Origin: Stenotrophomonas sp. 610A2
GTDB taxonomy: Bacteria; Pseudomonadota; Gammaproteobacteria; Xanthomonadales; Xanthomonadaceae
Reading direction: 5' to 3'
Length of the DNA: 64,000 bases
NCBI RefSeq assembly: GCF_030549615.1
Contig: NZ_CP130832.1
Span: forward strand, 2,108,001 to 2,172,000
Shown here: positions 47,844 through 56,543 of the stretch, piece after piece
How positions within the stretch are numbered: the first letter of the stretch is position 1
Layout: the number at the start of each line of letters is the position of its first letter
The notes under the pieces: model-generated
What the model was told of the DNA's origin: nothing
The model's input: the letters and a program-made list of their open reading frames with translations, nothing else
Databases searched by the model: none
Translations under genes and position numbers: made by a program

Positions 47844-47859
47844 TGCAAAAATCATTCCA
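47844..47859 (-). promoter_or_regulatory. Sigma-54 (RpoN) promoter candidate for flhB
   Basis: The minus strand reads TGGAATGATTTTTGCA, with GG and GC separated by exactly 10 bases, as in the TGGCAC-N5-TTGCA consensus. The predicted start of transcription is about 25 bases before the flhB ATG. Confidence 0.68.
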
Positions 47860-47869
47860 AACCCCAGCT

Positions 47870-47994
47870 GTAGTGCCGAGCCATGCTCGGCAGGGGCATT
47901 ACAAGCAATCCAAAAGCCGCAAAGGTAGTGCCGAGCCATGCTCGGCAAGAGGCATTCCCGGTAAAGCCCCATGCCGAGCATGGCTCGGCACTAC
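47870..47994. repeat. GTAG/SMAG-type REP cluster upstream of flhB
   Basis: One half-element (GTAGTGCCGAGCCATGCTCG, 47870-47892) and one full inverted pair (47925-47994) between flhB and the GGDEF-EAL gene. Confidence 0.85.
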
Positions 47995-48005
47995 AGGTGG
48001 GGCAC

Positions 48006-50126
48006 CTATTCCTGGTTGGCGTGGAACGAGGCCAGGCGGGCTTCCATTGCTGCGTGCTGGCTGTCGCCGCCGTGCAGGCGCATGAAATTCTCGGCACTGA
48101 CCGGGCGGCCCAGCAGGTAGCCCTGCAGGTGGTCGCAGCCCAGCCGCTCCACATAGGAACGCTGGCCTTGGGTTTCGATGCCCTCGGCAACGACCTGCAG
48201 GTTCAGTGCGTGGCCGAGCGCGACGATGGCCGAGACAATCACCACGTCCTCGTCGCTCTCTTCCAGTGCCAGCACGAAGGCGCGATCGATCTTGATCTCG
48301 GTGGCCGGCAGGCGCTTGAGGTGCAACAGGCTGGAGACGCCGGTACCGAAGTCATCGATCGAGATGCCAACGCCCAGCCCGGCAACGCTGCGCAGGACCG
48401 AGATGGCATTGTCGGCATCACGCATCACCGCGGTTTCGCTGACCTCCAGGATCAGCCGTGATGGCTCCAGCTCGCTGTGGTCCAGTGCCGCGCGAACATC
48501 CTCCAGCAGCTTGGGCGAGCCCAGCTGACGGCCGGACAGGTTGACCGACACCCGCCAATCGCCGTTGCCGGCATCCTGCCAGCTGCGCATCTGCCGGCAG
48601 GCTTCGTCCAGAACCCAGTTGCCCATGGTGTCCATCAGCCCGCTCTGTTCGGTCAGGCGGATGATGCGATCGGCCGGGATGTAGCCGTGCTCGGGGTGGC
48701 GCCAACGGATCAGCGCCTCTGCGCCACTGACACGGCCGCTATTGGCATGCACGCGGGGTTGGTAGTGCAGGGACAACTGCGCCGTGCCCAGCGCCTTGCG
48801 CAGGTCTTCCAGCAAGCGCCGGTCCTGCTCGACGTTGTCGTTCATCCAGTCGGCGAACACCGCATGGCTGTTGCGTGCGGACTGGCGGGAATAGGCCATG
48901 GCGGTTTCGGCCATGGCGATCAGCTGTGCCGCGCTGTCGCCGTGCTGCGGGTGCTGGGCGATGCCGAGGCTGGCGGTGATGCGCAGGTCGCGGCCGGCAA
49001 CGCGCACCGAGTTGACCGCCAGAATGATGCGCTCGGCCAGAAGGTCTACATCCTCTGGTCGCTTCAGCGGGCTGGCGATGACGAACTGGTCGCCGCCCAG
49101 GCGCCCGACCAGATCCTCGGCCGGCAGCAGTTGCCGCAGGCGCTCACCGATGTCGACCAGCGCTGCATCACCGGTCTGTGGGCCGAAGGTGCCATTGATG
49201 TGGCGGAAGCCGTCCAGGTCGATGGAGATCACCGCCAGCGCTTGCCCGCCCTGCAGCATCTGCTCGATGCGCTCGTGCGAGAGCTGGCGGTTGGGCAGGC
49301 GGGTCAGGGAGTCGTGCAGGCTGGCATGGAACAGCTCCTTGCGCGCATCGTCCAGCGAGGCCGACAGCATCGAGTTGCGCAGGTGTAGCAGACGCGCCTG
49401 CATGCGTTGTTCGAACAGCGAGATGGTCAGCACCACTGCCATCACACCGACGGTCAGCAATACCACGCAGGCGGCCAACCACTCGGTCGGCACGCCGCCA
49501 CTGGATGCAGCGGCACACACCGAATTGGCCGGGAAGCGCGCGGCAGCCATGCCGGTGTAATGCATGCCGACGATGGCCAGGCCCATGACGGCGGCGGCAA
49601 TCAGGCGCAGTGGCATGGACTGTTCGACCGCGCGCAGGCGGAAGGCGATATACAGCGCGCTCCAAGACGCGCCGACGGCAATGATGATCGACAGCGCGAA
49701 CCAGATGCGGTCGTAGTCGATGCCGGGTGTCATCTTCAGCGCCGACATGCCGACGTAATGCATCCAGGCGATGCCCAGACCCATCAGCAGCGCGCCGAGC
49801 GCCAGGCGCAGGTGCGGCAGGGTTGGCCGCGAGACCAGCCACAGGGCAAAGATCGAGGCGGCCACCGCCACCAGCAGTGACTCCAGGGTCAGCCACAGGT
49901 CGTAGCCGAGGGGGATTGGCAGGCGGAAGGCCAGCATGCCGACGAAGTGCATCGACCAGATGCCTGCACCCATCGCCACGCCACCGGCCAACAACCAGCG
50001 GGCAGCAACGCGTCGTGGCTGCGATGCGGATACCCGCGAGGCCATGTCCAGTGCCGTGAACGAGGCAAGGATCGCCACCAGGATGGACAACACGACAAAC
50101 AACGGGTTGTAGCTGCCGACGAGCAT
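48006..50126 (-). CDS. MHYT-GGDEF-EAL membrane protein, probable cyclic-di-GMP phosphodiesterase
   Basis: Membrane protein of 706 residues, started at 50126 (MLVGSYNPLFVVL), where GGAGAGGG lies 5 bases upstream. The N-terminus has seven helices with three MHYT-type motifs (MHFVGM, MHYVGM, MHYTGM), thought to sense O2, CO or NO through copper. Next comes a GGDEF domain with GGDQF in place of GGDEF, probably inactive, and an EAL domain with EALIRW, NLSGRQ, EVSETAV, SIDDFGTG, EIKIDRAFV, AEGIET and LQGYLLGRP all present, so phosphodiesterase activity is expected. It sits between fliR and flhB. Lower cyclic-di-GMP would favour swimming and relieve the PilZ brake. Confidence 0.93.
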   Translation of the reverse strand: MLVGSYNPLFVVLSILVAILASFTALDMASRVSASQPRRVAARWLLAGGVAMGAGIWSMHFVGMLAFRLPIPLGYDLWLTLESLLVAVAASIFALWLVSRPTLPHLRLALGALLMGLGIAWMHYVGMSALKMTPGIDYDRIWFALSIIIAVGASWSALYIAFRLRAVEQSMPLRLIAAAVMGLAIVGMHYTGMAAARFPANSVCAAASSGGVPTEWLAACVVLLTVGVMAVVLTISLFEQRMQARLLHLRNSMLSASLDDARKELFHASLHDSLTRLPNRQLSHERIEQMLQGGQALAVISIDLDGFRHINGTFGPQTGDAALVDIGERLRQLLPAEDLVGRLGGDQFVIASPLKRPEDVDLLAERIILAVNSVRVAGRDLRITASLGIAQHPQHGDSAAQLIAMAETAMAYSRQSARNSHAVFADWMNDNVEQDRRLLEDLRKALGTAQLSLHYQPRVHANSGRVSGAEALIRWRHPEHGYIPADRIIRLTEQSGLMDTMGNWVLDEACRQMRSWQDAGNGDWRVSVNLSGRQLGSPKLLEDVRAALDHSELEPSRLILEVSETAVMRDADNAISVLRSVAGLGVGISIDDFGTGVSSLLHLKRLPATEIKIDRAFVLALEESDEDVVIVSAIVALGHALNLQVVAEGIETQGQRSYVERLGCDHLQGYLLGRPVSAENFMRLHGGDSQHAAMEARLASFHANQE

Positions 50127-50297
50127 CAAACCCTCTCCCTAATTGTCGTACCGCGGTTGCGGCAGCGAGCGCTGCCGTGTTCGGTGCCGCATTCCCCTGC
50201 AGCGCCCGACTGTACCCGGACTATCCACGGGTATAGGGAAAGCAGCAAGAGGGGCCTCAGGCAATAACAAAACCAGAACGTTGAGCTGAGTAAGGCG

Positions 50298-51089
50298 TCA
50301 CATTGTCACTTGTCGCGCCGTGTCAAAGGCGATGTTGAACAGGCGTTGGACCGGCGCCCCCATTTCCCCGGCGAGCAGGGTCAGCAGGGACAGACCCAGC
50401 AGCAGGGCGACCGGCAGGCCGAGCTGCATCGGGTTCAGTGCCGGTGCTGCTCGGGCCAGCACGCCGAAGGCCAGGTTGATCGCCAGCATTGCCACTACCA
50501 GCGGCAAGGCCAGCGAGAGGGCGCCGCGGAAGATCTGCAGGGCCAGGGTCGGGACCAGGGCGGCGACTGCATGCGGATCGGGCAGGGCGGTGCCGATCGG
50601 CAAGGCCTTGTAGCTGTCCACCAGCAACGAGATCAGTGCCAGATGGCCGTTGCTGGTGAAGAACAGCAGGCCGAACATCAGGTAGAACCATTGTCCGATC
50701 ACGCCGGAGCTGCCACCGCGCATCGGGTCGGCCATCTGCGCGAAGGCCAGGCCAGTGCTTTGCGCGATCATTTCACCGGCCATGGCACCGGCTTCGAAGA
50801 TCAGCCGCAGCAGGAAGCCAATGCTGACCCCGACCGCGACTTCGCGCAGGATGCTGAGCACGGTGGCCGAGTCGAAACCATTGAAGATCGGCACTGGCGG
50901 CAGTACCGGCGACAAGGCCACGGACAGTGCAACGGCCAGCAAGGCGCGCACCCGTGCCGGCACCGCGCGGGTACCGACCATGGGCATGGCCATCAACATC
51001 GCGCCGATGCGCAACATGATCCACAGGGTATTGCCGATGATGGCAAACGCCTGTTGGCCGTCGATGACCGTCTGCGTGACCGAATCCAT
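50298..51089 (-). CDS. fliR: Flagellar export gate protein FliR
   Basis: Membrane protein of 263 residues in the flagellar type III export gate (FliPQR core). About six hydrophobic helices; family marks are RIGAMLMAMPMVGTRAVPARVR, SIGFLLRLIFEAGAMAGEMI and GLAFAQMADP. It follows fliQ by 4 bases. The usual upstream fliP is not in the window. Between its end and the MHYT gene (50127-50297) I see no gene, apart from a short GC-rich hairpin near 50163-50178. Confidence 0.95.
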   Translation of the reverse strand: MDSVTQTVIDGQQAFAIIGNTLWIMLRIGAMLMAMPMVGTRAVPARVRALLAVALSVALSPVLPPVPIFNGFDSATVLSILREVAVGVSIGFLLRLIFEAGAMAGEMIAQSTGLAFAQMADPMRGGSSGVIGQWFYLMFGLLFFTSNGHLALISLLVDSYKALPIGTALPDPHAVAALVPTLALQIFRGALSLALPLVVAMLAINLAFGVLARAAPALNPMQLGLPVALLLGLSLLTLLAGEMGAPVQRLFNIAFDTARQVTM

Positions 51090-51093
51090 GCCG

Positions 51094-51363
51094 CTAGCCG
51101 ATCAGGTGCGGAATGCGTTGGAAGAGCAGGATGGTGAACTCGACCAGATGGCCAAGCAGCAGGCTGCCCAGCGCAAACAATGCCGCCGTCAGCGCGGCGG
51201 CCTTGGCGACGAAGGCGATGGTGGGTTCGTTGAGCTGGGTCGCAGCCTGGACGACGCCGACCACCACGCCGACAACCAGCACGACAAGCAGCAGCGGACC
51301 GGCGATCCACAGCGTGGCGACAAGGCCGCCGCGCAGTTCGGTGAGGGCAAGTTCGGGACTCAT
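51094..51363 (-). CDS. fliQ: Flagellar export gate protein FliQ
   Basis: Small membrane protein of 89 residues with two hydrophobic helices (about 15-40 and 53-78), part of the FliPQR export gate. The LLVVLVVGVVVGVVQAATQLNE and TLAFV-like IAFVAKAAALT parts are typical. fliR follows 4 bases later. Directly before its start lies a REP array, then an unrelated TetR gene, so the normal neighbour fliP is absent from this spot; it must be elsewhere in the genome or this cluster has been broken. Confidence 0.93.
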   Translation of the reverse strand: MSPELALTELRGGLVATLWIAGPLLLVVLVVGVVVGVVQAATQLNEPTIAFVAKAAALTAALFALGSLLLGHLVEFTILLFQRIPHLIG

Positions 51364-51426
51364 GGCCAGGGCAGATGCAAGAGCAGTGCCAGAGCCCTGG
51401 TGCCGGTTTTTTGGCCCTCCCGGTGC

Positions 51427-51875
51427 AGAGCCGAGCCACGCTCGGCTGCGGTATTACCGGGAGAGCTTCTGCCGAGCATGGCTCGGCACTACATTTCGCC
51501 CCCTCCCTTTCGCGCAGCGAAGAGGAGGGCTGGGGAGGGGTTGGCTTTGGCAGTGGTAGAGCCGAGCCATGCTCGGCTGGGGCATTACCGGGAGAGCTTC
51601 TGCCGAGCATGGCTCGGCACTACATTTCGCCCCCCTTTCGCGCAGCGAAGGGGGCTTGGGGAGGGGTTGGCTTTGGCAGTGGTAGAGCCGAGCCATGCTC
51701 GGCTGGGGCATTACCGGGAGAGCTTCTGCCGAGCATGGCTCGGCACTACATTTCGCCCCCTCCCTTTCGCGCAGCGAAGGGGAGGGCTGGGGAGGGGGTG
51801 GCTTTGGCAGTGGTAGAGTCGAGCCATGCTCGGCTGGGGCGTTACCGGGAGAGCTTCCGCCGAGCGCGGCTCGGC
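51427..51875. repeat. Four-copy tandem of GTAG-type REP units (126-131 bp)
   Basis: Units begin AGAGCCGAGCC at 51427, 51558, 51684 and 51815 (spacings 131, 126 and 131). Each has a left arm, an inverted right arm near TTCTGCCGAGCATGGCTCGG, and a CCCTCCCTTTCGCGCAGCG palindrome. The last unit has mutated arms and runs into the 3' end of the TetR gene. Confidence 0.92.
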
Positions 51876-52549
51876 ACTTGCGCCGCCGCGGCAGCGGCAC
51901 GGTACTCCTTCCCCACGGCCTCCAATCCGGCGATTGCGAAGCTGTGCAGATGCGCGACCAGCGGTTGCGAGGGGCTCCGCATCACCGGTTGCAAAGGTCC
52001 AGGCAGATCATGACCGATCACGATCAGCATCATGCAAGGCGCTGCAACGCTCAGCAGGCAGCGCAGCAGGGCGGGATCATCGGTCGGAATGCCGGAGATC
52101 TCACTGAGGATCTGCGCAATGGCCACGATCTTCGGCGGTACTGCTTCATCCAGCAGCACCTGCAGGTGCGAAGAAGGCGCCATCAGCTCGCGTGCAAGTA
52201 CACGCGGAGCCCAGGCCTCGGGTTGCTGTGCGCGTTCGACCAGACCCGTCAGCAACGCGTGCAGGCGTTGCTGGGCACTGAGGCCGCTGGCGGCGATTCG
52301 CTGTAGATCCTCAAGATCGAGGATCTGCCGGTGCGCTTCCAGCAGCACGGCCTGGTACAGGCCGTTGCGGCTGCCGAAGTGATAGTTGATGGAAGCCAGG
52401 TCGGCGCCAGCGCGTTGGGCTATGGCCTTGCCAGTGGTCTCAGCGAAGCCCTGCTGCGAGAAAAGCTGGCCCGCGGCCTCCAGCAGGCGGCCACGGGTCG
52501 CTTCGCCGTCGGTACGGGGACTGCGTGACGATGTTTTCTGTGTGCTCAT
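51842..52549 (-). CDS. cecR: TetR-family regulator, CecR/YbiH-like
   Basis: DNA-binding repressor of 235 residues. The N-terminal helix-turn-helix is TGKAIAQRAGADLASINYHFG (about 38-58), and the C-terminal domain resembles the DUF1956 CecR group (RVLARELMAPSS, LLDEAVPPKIVAIAQILSEI). In E. coli CecR controls the ybhGFSR exporter; here the same four genes lie divergently, 109 bases away, across an AT-rich perfect palindrome. The last 11 residues and the stop codon fall in a REP right arm (51842-51877), so the tail looks repeat-derived. The inducer is unknown; E. coli CecR affects cefoperazone and chloramphenicol tolerance. Confidence 0.85.
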   Translation of the reverse strand: MSTQKTSSRSPRTDGEATRGRLLEAAGQLFSQQGFAETTGKAIAQRAGADLASINYHFGSRNGLYQAVLLEAHRQILDLEDLQRIAASGLSAQQRLHALLTGLVERAQQPEAWAPRVLARELMAPSSHLQVLLDEAVPPKIVAIAQILSEISGIPTDDPALLRCLLSVAAPCMMLIVIGHDLPGPLQPVMRSPSQPLVAHLHSFAIAGLEAVGKEYRAAAAAAQVPSRARRKLSR

Positions 52550-52595
52550 TGCGTGGCAAGTTTAGCGTGGTCAACGGATTCGCCATGCTCACTTT

Positions 52596-52611
52596 AAATT
52601 AAATTTAATTT
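52596..52611. promoter_or_regulatory. Candidate operator: 16-bp perfect AT palindrome between cecR and ybhG
   Basis: AAATTAAATTTAATTT is a perfect palindrome in the 109-base divergent gap, the only AT island there. It lies 47 bases from the cecR start and 48 from the ybhG start, fitting a single TetR site acting on both. Confidence 0.6.
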
Positions 52612-52658
52612 GAACTAGGCTGCGCACTGTACTCCTATCCATCTGCGGATGCGTCCCG

Positions 52659-53660
52659 ATGAAAAAGCCCGTCCTCGTTGTTGTGGCCGCCGCGGTGGTG
52701 CTCGCAGCCTTGTTTGCATGGTGGTGGAGCGGGCGCGACAAGCAGGCGGAGGGTGCTCTGCTGCTGCAGGGCAATGTGGACATCCGGCAGGTGTCACTGG
52801 CCTTCGATGGCAGCGGTCGTGTGCAGGAAGTGCGGGTGGAGGAGGGCGACCAGGTCAAGGCCGGGGAGGTATTGGCTACCCTCGATACCCGCACCCTGCA
52901 GTTGCAGGCCGATCAGGCCAAGGCGCAGATCGAGACGCACCGGCAGACGGTGGCACGCCTGCGCAATGGCGCGCGCCCCCAGGAAGTGATCCAGGCCAGG
53001 AGCCAGCTGGCTGCAGCGCAGGCCGATGCCGCCCGCACGGCGCAGGACCTGCAGCGTCTGCAAGGCGTGGCCGCCGCGACCGATGGACGCGGTGTCAGTG
53101 CCTTGGAAATGGACCGCGCCCGCAGTGCGGCAAAAGTGGCCGCAGCCACCGCCGAGCTGCAGCAGCAGGGTTTGGCGCTGGTCGAGCAGGGGCCGCGGAA
53201 GGAAGACATAGCAGCAGCGGAGGCCCAATTGCAGGCGGCCGACGCGCAACTGGCGCTGCTGCAGCACCAGATCGATCTCGGTCAGCTGAAGGCGCCAGTG
53301 GCTGCGGTGGTGCGTTCGCGGCTGGTCGAGGTGGGGGACATGGCAAGTCCACAACGTGCAGCCTTTGCGCTGGCGCTCACCCAGCCGAAGTGGGTACGCG
53401 TATATGCCAGTGAGACCGAACTGGGTCGCATCCGAGCCGGGCAGTCCGCGCAGGTAACCAGCGATAGCCGCCCAGGCAGATCCGTAGCCGGCAAGGTCGG
53501 CTTCATTTCCTCGGTGGCCGAGTTCACCCCGAAATCGGTGCAGACCGAGGAACTGCGCACCAGTCTGGTCTATGAGGTGCGTGTGCTGGTGGACGATCCG
53601 GACGACCAGCTGCGACTGGGCCAGCCGGTAAGCGTTCGCCTGCAACAAGACGCTCGCTGA
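52659..53660 (+). CDS. ybhG: HlyD-family membrane-fusion protein of the YbhGFSR exporter
   Basis: Periplasmic adaptor of 333 residues, as in E. coli YbhG (332). An N-terminal membrane anchor (VLVVVAAAVVLAALFAWWW) is followed by a lipoyl half (SGRVQEVRVEEGDQVKAGEVLATLD), a coiled-coil hairpin (about 85-210; Ala/Gln-rich), the second lipoyl half (GQLKAPVAAVVRSRLVEVGD) and a beta-barrel. It is expected to bridge the ABC pump in the inner membrane to the outer-membrane factor at the end of the operon. Its stop overlaps the start of the ATPase gene by one base. Confidence 0.92.
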   Translation: MKKPVLVVVAAAVVLAALFAWWWSGRDKQAEGALLLQGNVDIRQVSLAFDGSGRVQEVRVEEGDQVKAGEVLATLDTRTLQLQADQAKAQIETHRQTVARLRNGARPQEVIQARSQLAAAQADAARTAQDLQRLQGVAAATDGRGVSALEMDRARSAAKVAAATAELQQQGLALVEQGPRKEDIAAAEAQLQAADAQLALLQHQIDLGQLKAPVAAVVRSRLVEVGDMASPQRAAFALALTQPKWVRVYASETELGRIRAGQSAQVTSDSRPGRSVAGKVGFISSVAEFTPKSVQTEELRTSLVYEVRVLVDDPDDQLRLGQPVSVRLQQDAR

Positions 53661-55420
53661 TGCAGTCGCCCGTCACTACGGTCGTCGCCCGCGACCTGCG
53701 CAAGGTGTTCCCCGCACCCGGCGGTGGCGAGGTCGAGGCCTTGGGCGGTATCACCCTGGAGGTGCGTGCCGGCCAGCTGACCGCCCTGGTCGGCCCCGAT
53801 GGCGCTGGCAAGACGACTTTCCTGCGCATGGTTGCCGGTCTGCTGCCGGCCGATGGCGGACAATTGCAGGTGCTGGACGTCGACGTGGCGCAGCAGCCAC
53901 AGCGGGTGCAGGACCAGATCAGTTACATGCCACAGCGATTTGGCCTGTACGAAGACCTGAGCGTGCAGGAGAACCTGGACCTCTATGCCGATCTGCACGG
54001 CGTGCCGACGGAGCAACGCACTGCCCGCTTCGAGCGCCTGCTGCTGATGACCGATCTGGCCGCGTTCAAGGCGCGCCCCGCCGGCAAACTTTCTGGCGGC
54101 ATGAAACAGAAGCTTGGCTTGGCTTGCACGCTGGTGAGGTCGCCGAAGTTGCTGCTGCTGGATGAGCCTAGCGTAGGCGTGGACCCACTGTCACGGCGCG
54201 AACTGTGGAAGATCATCCAGCAGCTGGTGCAGGAGGAACAGCTCAGCGTTCTGGTCAGTACGGCGTACATGGACGAGGCCGAACGTTGCGAGCACATTTT
54301 CGTGCTGCATGAAGGCAGGCTGTTGGCCGAAGGCGATCCAGCCAGCCTCACGCGCAAGGCAGACGGGCTGACATGGGCGGTGGAGCCCGTCGCCGGACAG
54401 GAACCACGCGACCTGCAGGCGCAGCTGATCGATGACACCGCGCATGTGCTCGATGCGGTGCCGCGCGCTGGTGTGGTGCGCTTCATCCTGCAGCCGGGTG
54501 CGCGCCCTGCCGATATCGCCGCGGCGCTGCAGGGACAGACGCCGAGTGCGCGTCCAGCAGAATTGGAAGATGCGTTCATGATGCTGTTGCGTGCACAGCA
54601 GGTGCAGGCGACGACTGCGGTGGCTGCTGTCGTTGCAGCTGCACGCCCGGCCGATGATGCGCCGGTGATCGTGGTGCGCGATCTGGTGCGCCGCTTTGGT
54701 GATTTCACCGCGGTCGCCAGCACCAGCTTCGACGTCCATCGCGGCGAGATCTTTGGTCTGCTCGGGCCCAACGGTGCTGGCAAGACCACGACCTTCCGCA
54801 TGCTGTGCGGCCTGCTGCCAGCCAGCAGCGGGCATCTGGAAGTCGCTGGCTTGAACCTGCGAACGGCGCGTGCACAGGCGCGGGCACGCATTGGTTATGT
54901 CTCGCAGAAGTTTGCCCTTTACGCCAACCTGAGCGTGCGCGAGAACCTGGAGTTCTTCGGTGGCGCGTATGGACTGGGCGGGGCGCAGCTGCGTCAGCGC
55001 GTTGCAGATGTGATCAGCCGCTTCGACCTGCAGGCGCAGGCCCGCAGCGGCGATCTGCCGGCAGGTTACAAGCAGCGGCTGGCAATGGCGGTTGGCCTGC
55101 TGCACGCACCGGATATCCTGTTCCTGGACGAGCCTACCAGCGGCATCGACCCGCTTGCACGGCGCGCGTTCTGGCGCACCATCACCGGTTTGGCGCAGCA
55201 GGGCGTGACCATCATCGTCACCACCCATTTCATGGAAGAGGCCGAGTACTGCGATCGCATCGCGATCCAGGACGCTGGCGAACTGCTGGCGCTGGGCACG
55301 CCGCAGCAGGTACGGGCGCAGGCGGGCAGCGAAGGTATCGACATGAACGCGGCCTTCATCGGCATTGTCGAACAGGGCCGTACGAAGCGCGGCAGCGCTG
55401 CTGCTGGCAGGGCGGCCTGA
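53660..55420 (+). CDS. ybhF: Dual-domain ABC transporter ATPase, YbhF-like
   Basis: Two ATP-binding domains in one 586-residue chain (E. coli YbhF has 578). NBD1: Walker A GPDGAGKTT, signature LSGGMKQKLGLA, Walker B LLLLDEPSVGVDP. NBD2 (from about 335): Walker A GPNGAGKTTTF, altered signature LPAGYKQRLAMA, Walker B ILFLDEPTSGIDP. The first Walker A carries Asp where Asn is common. An Ala-rich linker (about 305-330) joins them. It serves the two permeases YbhS and YbhR; the start of the YbhS gene overlaps its last base. The substrates in E. coli include drugs and possibly cations; not known here. Confidence 0.94.
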   Translation: MQSPVTTVVARDLRKVFPAPGGGEVEALGGITLEVRAGQLTALVGPDGAGKTTFLRMVAGLLPADGGQLQVLDVDVAQQPQRVQDQISYMPQRFGLYEDLSVQENLDLYADLHGVPTEQRTARFERLLLMTDLAAFKARPAGKLSGGMKQKLGLACTLVRSPKLLLLDEPSVGVDPLSRRELWKIIQQLVQEEQLSVLVSTAYMDEAERCEHIFVLHEGRLLAEGDPASLTRKADGLTWAVEPVAGQEPRDLQAQLIDDTAHVLDAVPRAGVVRFILQPGARPADIAAALQGQTPSARPAELEDAFMMLLRAQQVQATTAVAAVVAAARPADDAPVIVVRDLVRRFGDFTAVASTSFDVHRGEIFGLLGPNGAGKTTTFRMLCGLLPASSGHLEVAGLNLRTARAQARARIGYVSQKFALYANLSVRENLEFFGGAYGLGGAQLRQRVADVISRFDLQAQARSGDLPAGYKQRLAMAVGLLHAPDILFLDEPTSGIDPLARRAFWRTITGLAQQGVTIIVTTHFMEEAEYCDRIAIQDAGELLALGTPQQVRAQAGSEGIDMNAAFIGIVEQGRTKRGSAAAGRAA

Positions 55421-56541
55421 TGTCCGGTTTCCGCGCCCGGCTATGGGCTCTGGTGCGCAAGGAGACCCGGCAGATGTTGCGCGAGCGCAGCAGCTTGGCC
55501 GTGGGCTTGTTGTTGCCGGCGGCCCTGATCCTGTTGTTTGGTTACGGCTTGTCGTTCGATGTCAGCCACGCGCCGGTCGCGGTGGTGTTGGATGAGCGCT
55601 CGCCAAGCACGCAGTCCCTGGTCGCGGGGCTGCAGGGTTCACCGTATCTGGCGCCGGTGCAGGTGCGCGACATGGATGCGGCGGTGGCGTTGATGCGGCA
55701 AGGCAAGGTGGGCGGGATCGTGCATGTGCCGGTGGACTTCAGTCGACGCAGGGCCGATGGCACTGCCAGGGTGCAGTTGATACTCAACGGCGTGGACGCC
55801 AATACCGCGCGTACCCTGGAGGCCTATGTGGGCGGGGCCTTGGCAAGCCAGCTGCAAACCACGCTTGATCGGCAGGGAAGAATCAATGCGGACGGCGGCG
55901 TCACTGTCATCCAGCGGATGTGGTTCAACGAGGCAAATACCAGCACCTGGTACCTGGTGCCCGGGCTGATCGTATTGGTAATGACCTTGATCGGCGCTTT
56001 CCTGACCTCGCTGTTGGTGGCGCGGGAGTGGGAGCGAGGCACGCTGGAAGCATTGTTTGTTACGCCGGTTCGCCCCACCGAACTCGTGCTGGCCAAGCTG
56101 CTGCCCTATCTGGGCATCGGCTTGATCAACCTTGCGATCTGTCTGCTGACCGCGCGTTTCCTGTTCGAGGTGCCGATGCGCGGTTCGCTGTTCGCAATCG
56201 TGGTCAGCTCGCTGCTCTACCTGACAGTCTCGCTGCTGCTTGGTCTGTTCATATCGGCAGTGACACGCAACCAGTTCCAGGCCAGCCAGGTGGCGCTGCT
56301 GACCAGCTTCATGCCGGCGATGATGTTGTCCGGCTTCGTGTTCGACCTGCGCAACATGCCGGTTGCGGTGCAGATCATCAGCCAGCTGTTGCCGGCAACC
56401 CACTTCATGGGCTTGATCAAGTCGTTGTTCCTGACCGGTGACAACTGGCCGTTGTTCCTGCAGAAATCATCGATCCTGCTGCTGTATGCGTTGCTGCTGT
56501 TTGCGTTCACCCGCCGCAAGCTGCGCAAGAGGCTGGTGTAG
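55420..56541 (+). CDS. ybhS: ABC-2 type permease, YbhS-like
   Basis: Inner-membrane permease of 373 residues, started at 55420 where the ATG shares its A with the ybhF stop; the frame runs further up only as antisense or shadow. One N-terminal helix (LAVGLLLPAALILLFGYGL), a periplasmic domain (about 45-175), then five helices, with the ABC-2 mark VAREWERGTLEALFVTPVRP in the coupling region. The end is basic (RRKLRKRLV). It pairs with ybhR, whose gene starts 2 bases after its stop, to make the membrane channel. Confidence 0.93.
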   Translation: MSGFRARLWALVRKETRQMLRERSSLAVGLLLPAALILLFGYGLSFDVSHAPVAVVLDERSPSTQSLVAGLQGSPYLAPVQVRDMDAAVALMRQGKVGGIVHVPVDFSRRRADGTARVQLILNGVDANTARTLEAYVGGALASQLQTTLDRQGRINADGGVTVIQRMWFNEANTSTWYLVPGLIVLVMTLIGAFLTSLLVAREWERGTLEALFVTPVRPTELVLAKLLPYLGIGLINLAICLLTARFLFEVPMRGSLFAIVVSSLLYLTVSLLLGLFISAVTRNQFQASQVALLTSFMPAMMLSGFVFDLRNMPVAVQIISQLLPATHFMGLIKSLFLTGDNWPLFLQKSSILLLYALLLFAFTRRKLRKRLV

Positions 56542-56543
56542 GC

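Noticed and set aside
51364..51841. A fliP gene or remnant before fliQ
   Set aside because: Only REP units are read here on both strands; no FliP-like segment was seen.
51370..52013. Repetitive open frames in the array before fliQ (and its reverse)
   Set aside because: They are translations of the REP units (recurring AEPCSAEALP or SHARLG), not genes.
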